From contig MEWG01000010.1 of the NCBI GenBank assembly GCA_001773295.1, positions 12,518-19,367 on the forward strand: a stretch of 6,850 nt of DNA, in the 5' to 3' direction. Below are positions 1 through 6,005 of this stretch, one piece after another. The stretch comes from a candidate division WWE3 bacterium RIFOXYD1_FULL_39_9. GTDB lineage: Bacteria; Patescibacteriota; WWE3; UBA101185; UBA10185. Each line of letters begins with the position of its first letter. Position 1 is the stretch's first letter. The position numbers were made by a program, and so were the translations under genes. The notes beneath the pieces were generated by a model. That model had not been told where the DNA came from. It ran no database searches and saw nothing but the letters and a program-made list of their open reading frames with translations.

Positions 1-1
1 C

Positions 2-223
2 ACATATAGTCCTGAAGAAAACGAAGAGGTTGCAGATTGGGCTTTGAGAAAATTTCCGGATATAGCTCTTGCCGAATTAAATTTCAGCGCCCCAAATACT
101 ACGCCCGGCCTAACCGCCTGGAAAAACAAAGAATTGAACCCCACACTCTCCAAAACACTTCGCGTACTACCCAATGAACTATTTGACGGATTTTATGTGG
201 CAAAGTTTGTAAAGCGCGCTTGA
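2..223 (+). CDS. RsmB/NSUN-family RNA (cytosine-5) methyltransferase, C-terminal fragment
   Basis: This is the last 73 residues of a gene that begins before the window. Seen: the fragment opens with TYSPEENEEV, the segment that in NOL1/NOP2/Sun-family m5C methyltransferases directly follows the TC motif holding the second catalytic cysteine. Base 1 (c) fits the last base of that Cys codon, so the window cut falls just after the active-site residue. The fragment ends LFDGFYVAKFVKRA, matching the family's usual 'DGFFxAxFxK' C-terminal strand. Known: these cytosolic enzymes use S-adenosylmethionine to methylate C5 of cytosine in rRNA (RsmB, RsmF) or tRNA. The fragment cannot tell which substrate, so no symbol is given. 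No terminator lies between its TGA (221-223) and the convergent gene 2 bp away. The family call is fairly sure from the two end motifs; completeness upstream cannot be judged. Confidence 0.8.
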   Translation, partial: TYSPEENEEVADWALRKFPDIALAELNFSAPNTTPGLTAWKNKELNPTLSKTLRVLPNELFDGFYVAKFVKRA

Positions 224-225
224 GG

Positions 226-1908
226 TTATTTCGGCGCAGTCAGTGATTTCATATTATTAAGTCTTACTTGATTTATCAGGTCTATGGCGTAGCGCGCAGG
301 TTCGTACTCGGCATTTATTTCTAAAGCTTTAACAAAATGGGCATGAGCCACATCGAAGTTCATTTGCTGGTACTCGATAACTCCCAATTTGTAATGAGAC
401 TGGAAAAGCAATGGATTCATATCGAGAGATTTTACGAAGTACTGTTTGGCCAAATCTATATTTCCCATCTCATAATACGTATACCCCAAATTGTGCACCG
501 CGTCGGCAAATCCCGGGCTTAGCTTCAGGGAAATCTGAAAATTTCTGATTGCCTCTGGGTAGTTTTTCTCTTGTGCGTAGACATCGCCTAGGTTGTTGTA
601 AACACGGTAGCTGTAAGGTGAAATTTTCTGCGTTGCAATCCAAAGATTTTTACTATTTTTCCATTCGTTGGTGCGAAGTATTACTTTTACTGAGTATAGA
701 GTCAGAATAATCCCCAGAAGTACGCCGAGATTTTTATACTTATTATCTAGTTTTATTAGAACAATCGCCACGATAACTGCAAAAAAGACTGATGCAGGGT
801 ACAAGTAACGTTCTGCAGAAGACCACACCAAAACTTTTGGACTGAAGGAAGGAAGAATAGAAATGTAGATCATCATTATGCATATCGCTATTGTCCTTAG
901 ATATTTCTTACTTTTATCTTTATAACTTTTGATCAAAAATGAGATCGTGACATAGCCGATTAATATAGTGGCTATGGCCGTGAGAATAGTGAATAAAGCA
1001 AGTGATTTTACGTCTTCGCCTTCGTGGTAGATAGTTAACGCACTTGGGAAAATAAACAACTTAGCTGTCATTAAAAAAGTGTACAAAACTCTATTCAGAT
1101 AGGGGGTTTGAGTTGACTGATCCATATAATAAAGGGTTTCTAGGGAGGTAACTCTGAATGCGTATTGTCCGACCAGCCAGACCGCAGAGTAAATAACGGC
1201 CGGAACCCAGTACAAGAAGTGGTCTTTAATCTTCTTAAGGTGAAGTTTATCTTCAAACATTAGTCTATCTATTAGAAATACCATTATTGGAACAACCAAA
1301 ACCCATGGTTTTCTATAGAAAACAAGACTTGCAGCAAATACTCCTGCAGAAAAATAGAGGTATCTGATATCTGTAGTTCTTTTATATAAGGTGTACGACG
1401 TGATTATAAGAAAGGTGATTAGAGCTAAAAACAGGTAGCCATACGCAGAAACCCAAAGTACAGCTTCTGAATTTACCGGGTGCGCTGCAAATATAAAGGA
1501 AGATATTGTCGCTGTTTTTTTGCCAAAGAGAGTAAAGACAAAGACAAAAACAAGAATTGTATTAATAATATGGAGAATTAGCGAGATTATGTGGTAGGGA
1601 ATTGGGGTCATCCCAAATAACTTAAACAGTACGGCCGGGTAAATCGCCTCCAACTCCCAAGTTTTTAACGAAGCCTGCAGATCTTGAACTCGTGGATTGT
1701 TTACAATTCCGGGAATATCGTCTGCCGTGAGAAACTGGCCCCCAAGTCCGTTGCCGTAAAGTACTATTATGAACACAGCCAAAAGTACAAAAAGGGGTAT
1801 ATTAGACATCAGCACCACTTTTATATCCTTCAGGTTGTTGACCTTAAACCCGGATTGCAGCTGTTCGTCGAGTGTATTTTGGCTTAGAATCGGTTTGTTA
1901 GAAGTCAT
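226..1908 (-). CDS. TMTC-like polytopic GT-C family protein with C-terminal TPR repeats (putative O-mannosyltransferase)
   Basis: A 560-residue membrane protein. Seen: a short cytosolic N-terminus, then about 11-13 hydrophobic helices from residue 35 to 410. An acidic pair (D63-D64 in TADDIPGI) follows the first helix, as in GT-C glycosyltransferases. Further on are PYHIISLILH (104-113), AAHPVNSEAV (141-150), KLFIFPSALTIY (283-294) and SAERYLYPAS (364-373). These match the order of the conserved segments of TMTC (DUF1736) proteins. Residues about 434-535 form three TPR units ('YNNLGDVYAQEKNYPEA', 'HNLGYTYYEMGNIDLA', 'YKLGVIEYQQMNFDVA'). Known: eukaryotic TMTCs are ER O-mannosyltransferases using dolichyl-phosphate mannose. 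Inferred: lipid-linked sugar transfer to exported proteins; donor and acceptor are unknown. The TMTC 'W-x-x-RPL' segment is not evident (TWELEAIYPAVLF instead). The start is bounded by an in-frame TAA at 1930-1932; no SD precedes it. It is divergent from lepB. It could instead be another GT-C/PMT-like TPR protein. Confidence 0.65.
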   Translation of the reverse strand: MTSNKPILSQNTLDEQLQSGFKVNNLKDIKVVLMSNIPLFVLLAVFIIVLYGNGLGGQFLTADDIPGIVNNPRVQDLQASLKTWELEAIYPAVLFKLFGMTPIPYHIISLILHIINTILVFVFVFTLFGKKTATISSFIFAAHPVNSEAVLWVSAYGYLFLALITFLIITSYTLYKRTTDIRYLYFSAGVFAASLVFYRKPWVLVVPIMVFLIDRLMFEDKLHLKKIKDHFLYWVPAVIYSAVWLVGQYAFRVTSLETLYYMDQSTQTPYLNRVLYTFLMTAKLFIFPSALTIYHEGEDVKSLALFTILTAIATILIGYVTISFLIKSYKDKSKKYLRTIAICIMMIYISILPSFSPKVLVWSSAERYLYPASVFFAVIVAIVLIKLDNKYKNLGVLLGIILTLYSVKVILRTNEWKNSKNLWIATQKISPYSYRVYNNLGDVYAQEKNYPEAIRNFQISLKLSPGFADAVHNLGYTYYEMGNIDLAKQYFVKSLDMNPLLFQSHYKLGVIEYQQMNFDVAHAHFVKALEINAEYEPARYAIDLINQVRLNNMKSLTAPK

Positions 1909-1912
1909 ATTA

Positions 1913-1942
1913 TTAACTATACTTAGGTATTATACTTATAAT
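1913..1942 (+). promoter_or_regulatory. Candidate promoter for lepB, near-leaderless
   Basis: TTAACT (1913-1918, 4 of 6 to TTGACA), an 18-bp spacer and a perfect TATAAT (1937-1942). The predicted start point at about 1949-1950 lies only 4-5 nt before the lepB ATG at 1954, so the mRNA would be leaderless or nearly so. That agrees with the absence of any Shine-Dalgarno site and with an in-frame TGA at 1948-1950 that rules out an earlier start. It overlaps the divergent promoter, so the two probably cannot be occupied at once. Confidence 0.45.
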
Positions 1943-1958
1943 TATCCTGATATATGAA
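1929..1958 (-). promoter_or_regulatory. Candidate promoter for the TMTC-like gene
   Basis: Read on the minus strand, TATAAT (1934-1929) is a perfect -10 box, with TTCATA (1958-1953, 4 of 6 to TTGACA) 18 bp upstream. The start point would be near 1922, giving a leader of about 14 nt (gtatagttaataat) with no Shine-Dalgarno sequence. The -35 element overlaps the lepB start codon. It overlaps the lepB promoter on the opposite strand. This is read by eye; AT-rich sequence makes chance -10 matches common. Confidence 0.45.
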
Positions 1959-2502
1959 CAGTTTTAAACACATACTTTATGAACTAATAGAAACTCTGGT
2001 TCTGTCCGCAGTGGTTATTTACCTTATCTACTCCTTAATCGCCTCCATCGAGGTTGTTTCAGGATCCAGCATGGAGCCAAACTTTCACACAGGTGAAAGG
2101 ATCTTAATAGACAAAATTAGCGATAATTACAAACCTTTCGAGCGAGGAGAAATCGTAGTGTTAACACCTCCCGGTGAAGATGGTAAGCATTTTATTAAGC
2201 GAATAATCGGGTTACCTGGCGACATTATTAAGATAGTAGATTGTCATGTATATATTTCCAACGGTACAGACAGGTTTAAATTGATCGAGCCTTACTTATC
2301 GCCTTTATTGTGTACAAACGGCGGTATAGCGATAAAAGAGGGCCGTTCATTAAGGATCGATGATGGAGAGTATTTGGTGCTTGGAGACAACCGTCCTTCG
2401 TCGGTAGACTCACGTTTCTTTGGATTTATAGAGAAAAAGGATATAATTGGCAGAGTAATATTTCGTTTCTGGCCGGTAGACAAAATAGGTTTTGTCAAAT
2501 AG
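1954..2502 (+). CDS. lepB: Signal peptidase I (leader peptidase)
   Basis: Membrane-bound serine protease with a Ser/Lys dyad (family S26) that cleaves signal peptides from exported pre-proteins on the outer face of the cytoplasmic membrane. Seen: a single N-terminal membrane helix at about residues 11-32. Box B is GSSMEP with nucleophile Ser39. Box D is HFIKRIIGLPGD with general base Lys82 (79-90). Box E is GDNRPSSVDSRFFGF (144-158), and the tail GRVIFRFWPV (166-175) ends the catalytic core. At 182 residues it is the short form with one membrane anchor, like B. subtilis SipS rather than the longer two-helix E. coli enzyme. Two cysteines (97, 120) lie in the extracytoplasmic domain between boxes D and E. 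The ATG is fixed by an in-frame TGA at 1948-1950, and no SD is present. All catalytic motifs are intact, so it should be active. There is no clear terminator after it, and readthrough toward rpoB is possible. Confidence 0.96.
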   Translation: MNSFKHILYELIETLVLSAVVIYLIYSLIASIEVVSGSSMEPNFHTGERILIDKISDNYKPFERGEIVVLTPPGEDGKHFIKRIIGLPGDIIKIVDCHVYISNGTDRFKLIEPYLSPLLCTNGGIAIKEGRSLRIDDGEYLVLGDNRPSSVDSRFFGFIEKKDIIGRVIFRFWPVDKIGFVK

Positions 2503-2505
2503 ATG

Positions 2506-2569
2506 TTGACATAAAAAGGAGGTTATGTTAACCTTCCCTACGTTTCCGCGCACTAAAAAGGGCTTTTAA
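2506..2569 (+). promoter_or_regulatory. TTGACA box plus short hairpin downstream of lepB; possible promoter, operator or leader
   Basis: TTGACA (2506-2511) is a perfect -35 hexamer just after the lepB stop, but the best spaced -10 (TAACCT, 2529-2534) is poor. An 8-bp inverted repeat (2518-2525 with 2529-2536, one G-T pair, loop TGT) lies where the spacer and -10 would be. It could be a repressor site or an RNA hairpin. It is not followed by a T-run (next bases are cctacg), so it is not an ordinary intrinsic terminator. The 5' arm contains GGAGG, which sits only 2 nt before an ATG opening a 14-codon frame (2525-2569). That spacing is too short for good initiation, so I do not call a gene. Confidence 0.25.
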
Positions 2570-2590
2570 ATATAAGGGTTTTTGACTGTG

Positions 2591-2654
2591 AAAAACGAAG
2601 TTCTACTTCACTAAGATTGTGGTTGCGTTGTAAAATGATAGAACTTGTTTTTTT
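2591..2654 (+). terminator. Long imperfect inverted repeat ending in a T-run upstream of rpoB (attenuator- or terminator-like)
   Basis: The arm at 2591-2605 pairs with 2639-2652: 14 base pairs with one bulged G (2597), including a perfect 8-bp core AAGTTCTA/TAGAACTT. The loop is 33 nt. The 3' arm runs straight into seven Ts (2648-2654). In RNA from lepB readthrough or a promoter near 2506, this could fold as a terminator or attenuator before rpoB. Against that, the core stem is AT-rich (2 GC pairs in 8) and the loop is long, so it would be weak. It also surrounds the candidate rpoB promoter, so an effect at the DNA level is possible too. Confidence 0.3.
2607..2636 (+). promoter_or_regulatory. 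Candidate rpoBC promoter (distal)
   Basis: TTCACT (2607-2612, 4 of 6 to TTGACA), an 18-bp spacer and TAAAAT (2631-2636, 5 of 6 to TATAAT). The start would be near 2643, leaving an AT-rich leader of about 60 nt without a Shine-Dalgarno site. The 18-bp spacing equals that of both promoters in the 1909-1958 region, which gives slight extra support. It lies inside the loop of the inverted repeat at 2591-2652, so RNA starting here would lack the 5' arm and escape that hairpin. Confidence 0.35.
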
Positions 2655-2662
2655 GTTAGAGT

Positions 2663-2690
2663 TTGGTCTAAATTTAAAAAAGATTATTAT
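2663..2690 (+). promoter_or_regulatory. Alternative rpoBC promoter (proximal)
   Basis: TTGGTC (2663-2668, 3 of 6) and TATTAT (2685-2690, 5 of 6), spaced 16 bp. The start would be at about 2697, only about 9 nt before the rpoB ATG, a short-leader arrangement like that proposed for lepB. The -35 match is weak. Either this, the distal candidate, or both may be used. Confidence 0.25.
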
Positions 2691-2705
2691 TACTAAGAAA
2701 AATAA

Positions 2706-5700
2706 ATGAGATATAGCTTTTCAAAACGAAAAATTGCATTACCCCTCCCCAACCTATTTTCTATTCAGATAGATTCTTATGAGTGGCTCCGAAAAGAGGG
2801 CCTTCAGGAAATTTTAAACGAGCTCGGTACCATTGAGGATAATTCAGGCCGTGGCTGGCTTTTGACCCTGACCGATCCAGTAATAGAAAAAGAAAACTTA
2901 ACAGTCGAAGATGCTTTAAGGAACGGAAGAACTTATGACGCACCTTGGTACGTTAAAGCTATCATCGAAGATCCAATTAAGAAGCAGAAAAAACACCAGA
3001 CGATGTACATGGGTGATATTCCCCTTATGACGAAAAGGGGAACTTTTATTATAAACGGAGTTGAGAGAGTTGTTATCAACCAGTTAATAAGATCAGAGGG
3101 TGTTCTCTTTACGGGAGAATTCTCTCCTATCACCGGTCAATTCCTTGCCGGAGCCAAAGTTCTGCCAAGAAGCGGTGTTTGGCTGGAGTTTGAGACGTCC
3201 AGAAGTGGAGTTATTAGCGTCAGAATAGACAGAAAGAGGAAAATAACTGCAACTACCTTGCTTAGAATTTTTGGTTTGGAAACTGACGAAGACATACAAG
3301 GTGCGTTTTCAGAAATTGAAACAAATCCTGAGATAAATTACATCGAAAGTACCGTTGCAAAAGATCCGGCTAGCTCTTATGAAGAAGCCTGTATGGAAAT
3401 TTACAGAAAAATGAGACCTGGCGAGCCTTTAGTCTTAGAAAATGCAAAAGCTCTTGTTGAGGCAATGTTTTTTAACAAAAGAAGATATAGCTTGGGCGCA
3501 GTTGGAAGATTTAAATTCAACCAGACCTTAGGTTTAGACTTTCCAAATGAGCCGGAGCACAGACTCCTGCATTTAGAAGATCTTATAAAGATTATCTCCA
3601 GAATTATTGAAATTAATAACGGTTTGGCCAGCGAAAGTGACGTAGACTTTTTGGGAAACAGAAGAATCAAGAGCATCGGAGAGCTTTTACAGTGGCAGGT
3701 AAGAATCGGTTTCTTGAGAATGGAGAAGAATATCAAGGAGAGAATGAGTCTCTCGCCACGAGAAGTGTTACCGGAGCCTTCTACATTAATATCTCCAAGA
3801 GCTATAACCGCATCAATTCATAGCTTTTTTGCAACAGGCCAGTTATCTCAGTTGCATGACCAACAGAATCCCTTAACTGCTCTTGACCACTTAAGAAGAG
3901 TATCAGTACTTGGTCCGGGCGGACTTACCAAAGAAAGAGCAAGCATGTCAGTCAGAGACGTACACTATTCTTCTTTCGGTAGAATTTGCCCAGTTAGAAC
4001 TCCTGAAGGTCCTAGCATCGGACTTATCAACTACTTGGCAATGTACGCACATGTTAACGAATACGGCTTCTTAGAAACTCCTTATATAAAACTTGAAAAA
4101 CAGAAAGATGGAAGAATCAAACTTACAGACGAAATCGTATTTTTAGCCGCTTATGACGAAGCCAATGTCTATATCACTGACCAATCAGTCGATATTGATG
4201 AAAATGGTTACATCCTAGGCAAACAAGTGCCTCTAAGAAAAGGTCCTACCTTTATTTTGGGTGATGTGTCTCTTGCAGAGTACGTAGAGGTTGTTCCAAG
4301 ACAGGCAGTTGGCATTTCAGCAGGTCTTATTCCCTTCCTTCAAAATGACGATATTGTTAGATCACTTGTTGCAGCACAGCAGATGTCACAGGCAGTTCCA
4401 CTTGTTTCACCAAAGAAACCTTATGTTGGAACAGGTATAGAAAAAGAGATTGCTGAAAACTCAGGCGCAGTTACTGTTGCTGAAAAAGCCGGTGTTGTTG
4501 ACTTTGCTGACGGCGAGAAAGTTGTTGTTTTATACGATGGCGAAAAGAAAAAAGTTGAATACAAGACTGCTAAATTTTTACAAACAAATTCTGATACCTG
4601 CTATAACCAGAGAGTTAAGGTTATAACCGGTCAGAAAATCAAAAAAGGCGACGTATTAATGGAAGGTCCTGCAGTAGATGATGGCGAAATAGCAATCGGA
4701 ACAAACGTTACAGTTGCTTACATGATTTACGAAGGATTAGAGTTTGAAGACGGTATTGTAATCTCAGATAGATTAGTAAGAGAAGACGTTTTTACATCAA
4801 TCCATGTTTCAGACTACATTCTTCCGATTTTAGAAACTAAACTTGGTCCCGAAGAAATTACAAGAGACATACCAAATGTTTCAGAAGAATCATTAAGAAA
4901 TCTTGATGAAGACGGTATAGTTGCAGTCGGTTCTAAAGTAAAATCCGGCGATATATTAGTAGGTAAGGTAGCTCCAAAGGGCGAGGTCGACCTTACTGCA
5001 GAGGAAAGATTATTGAGAGCTATTTTCGGCGAAAAAGCAAAAGACGTTAGAGATAACTCATTAACCATGCCTCACGGCGAGCACGGAGTGGTAATTGGTG
5101 TAAAGAGAGTTTCAAAACATGAAAATGAAACATTACCTGCAGGTACTTTGGAAGAAATTACAGTCTATGTAGCACAGCAAAAGAAAATTGAAATTGGAGA
5201 TAAACTAGCAGGAAGACACGGTAACAAAGGTGTTATTTCCGCAATCGTACCGGCTGTAGACATGCCGATGCTTCCGGACGGAACTCCTGTTGATATTATC
5301 TTCTCTTCAGAAGCTGTTTTGAAAAGAATGAACGTTGGTCAGATCCTCGAAGCTTCGTTAGGTCTATCCGGTGTAAGGATGAACAGATACTACGAAGTTC
5401 CTTCACTACAGGAAATTCCCGAAGATTTGATCGTTGAAGAACTTAAGAAAGCCGATCTTCCGGTATCTGGAAAGATGAAGTTGATTGACGGTAGAACCGG
5501 TGAGTTCTTCCACGAAGAGATTGTGGTCGGTAATACCTACATTTTGAAACTTATACACATGAGCGAAGAGAAAATGCACGCTAGATCAACCGGTCCTTAC
5601 GCATTGATCACGCAACAGCCTCTTGGAGGTAAAGCACAGTTTGGTGGTCAGAGATTCGGAGAAATGGAAGTCTGGGCACTCGAAGCTTATGGTTCAGCCA

Positions 5701-6005
5701 AGATTCTTCAAGAAATGCTCACCATTAAATCAGACGATATGTTGGGCAGAACTCAAGCATACAGCGCTATGGTTCAAGGAAAGACTATTCCGGACTCAAC
5801 AATCCCAGAAACATTTAAGTTGTTGGTCAGAAAATTAAACGCTCTTGGATTAAGCATGGAAGTATTAACTTCGGAAGCTGAGGAAGCACCCGCAGAAGTA
5901 AAAGAAACTGCAACTGATTTGATCGCAGAAGGCGTTGAGCCGGGCGAACAGATCTATGAAGAAGGCGCTTTGTCAGAAGTAGAAGATTTGGAGACAAAAG
6001 AATGA
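2706..6005 (+). CDS. rpoB: DNA-directed RNA polymerase subunit beta
   Basis: Second largest subunit of RNA polymerase, forming one pincer and half of the active site. Seen, in order: N-terminal YMGDIPLMT (101-109) and Arg129 (E. coli R143); the rifampicin region (376-402) with Gln382, Asp385, His395 and Ser400 kept (E. coli 513, 516, 526, 531); fork motif CPVRTPEGPSIGL (428-440); FEDGIVISDR (680-689); IGDKLAGRHGNKG with the two active-site lysines 833 and 841; Arg874 (E. coli R1106); and the near-universal GGKAQFGGQRFGEMEVWALEAYG segment (974-996). At 1099 residues it is short: alignment offsets to E. coli place about 130 missing residues before the rifampicin region and about 106 between 688 and 1065, as expected without the SI1 and SI2 insertions. 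Residues 1055-1099 are a Glu-rich tail. The start is certain: TAA at 2703-2705 directly abuts the ATG. There is no SD. The stop overlaps rpoC by ATGA. Odd: several active-site substitutions (see findings). No rplJ/rplL lies upstream. Confidence 0.98.
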   Translation: MRYSFSKRKIALPLPNLFSIQIDSYEWLRKEGLQEILNELGTIEDNSGRGWLLTLTDPVIEKENLTVEDALRNGRTYDAPWYVKAIIEDPIKKQKKHQTMYMGDIPLMTKRGTFIINGVERVVINQLIRSEGVLFTGEFSPITGQFLAGAKVLPRSGVWLEFETSRSGVISVRIDRKRKITATTLLRIFGLETDEDIQGAFSEIETNPEINYIESTVAKDPASSYEEACMEIYRKMRPGEPLVLENAKALVEAMFFNKRRYSLGAVGRFKFNQTLGLDFPNEPEHRLLHLEDLIKIISRIIEINNGLASESDVDFLGNRRIKSIGELLQWQVRIGFLRMEKNIKERMSLSPREVLPEPSTLISPRAITASIHSFFATGQLSQLHDQQNPLTALDHLRRVSVLGPGGLTKERASMSVRDVHYSSFGRICPVRTPEGPSIGLINYLAMYAHVNEYGFLETPYIKLEKQKDGRIKLTDEIVFLAAYDEANVYITDQSVDIDENGYILGKQVPLRKGPTFILGDVSLAEYVEVVPRQAVGISAGLIPFLQNDDIVRSLVAAQQMSQAVPLVSPKKPYVGTGIEKEIAENSGAVTVAEKAGVVDFADGEKVVVLYDGEKKKVEYKTAKFLQTNSDTCYNQRVKVITGQKIKKGDVLMEGPAVDDGEIAIGTNVTVAYMIYEGLEFEDGIVISDRLVREDVFTSIHVSDYILPILETKLGPEEITRDIPNVSEESLRNLDEDGIVAVGSKVKSGDILVGKVAPKGEVDLTAEERLLRAIFGEKAKDVRDNSLTMPHGEHGVVIGVKRVSKHENETLPAGTLEEITVYVAQQKKIEIGDKLAGRHGNKGVISAIVPAVDMPMLPDGTPVDIIFSSEAVLKRMNVGQILEASLGLSGVRMNRYYEVPSLQEIPEDLIVEELKKADLPVSGKMKLIDGRTGEFFHEEIVVGNTYILKLIHMSEEKMHARSTGPYALITQQPLGGKAQFGGQRFGEMEVWALEAYGSAKILQEMLTIKSDDMLGRTQAYSAMVQGKTIPDSTIPETFKLLVRKLNALGLSMEVLTSEAEEAPAEVKETATDLIAEGVEPGEQIYEEGALSEVEDLETKE
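5990..5993 (+). promoter_or_regulatory. Shine-Dalgarno site for rpoC
   Basis: GGAG lies 8 nt before the rpoC ATG at 6002, inside the last codons of rpoB. It is the only clear, well-spaced SD before a start in this window; the genes starting at 1954, 2706 and 1908 (minus) lack one. It supports the choice of ATG 6002 and coupled translation across the ATGA overlap. Confidence 0.6.

Noticed and set aside
2555..2569. AAAA-GGGC-TTTT mini-hairpin as a terminator for lepB
   Set aside because: The stem is only 4-5 A-T pairs and no run of Ts follows, so it would not be stable.
2582..2610. TTGACT at 2582-2587 as a -35 box
   Set aside because: No acceptable -10 hexamer lies 16-18 bp downstream.
1091..2772. 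The 12-mer CTATTCAGATAG occurs at 1091-1102 and 2761-2772
   Set aside because: Both copies are inside coding sequence, and about one 12-mer repeat is expected by chance in a window of this size.
3401..3736. 111-codon open frame on the minus strand inside rpoB
   Set aside because: It is antisense to certain rpoB coding sequence, has no recognisable domain and reflects the AT-rich codon pattern of the sense gene.
4814..5068. 84-codon minus-strand open frame inside rpoB
   Set aside because: It is a shadow of the strongly conserved GPEEI to GEKAKDVRD segment of beta, with no independent evidence of translation.
5623..5838. 71-codon plus-strand frame within rpoB
   Set aside because: It is an out-of-frame reading of the most conserved part of beta (GGKAQFGGQRFGEMEVWALEAYG).
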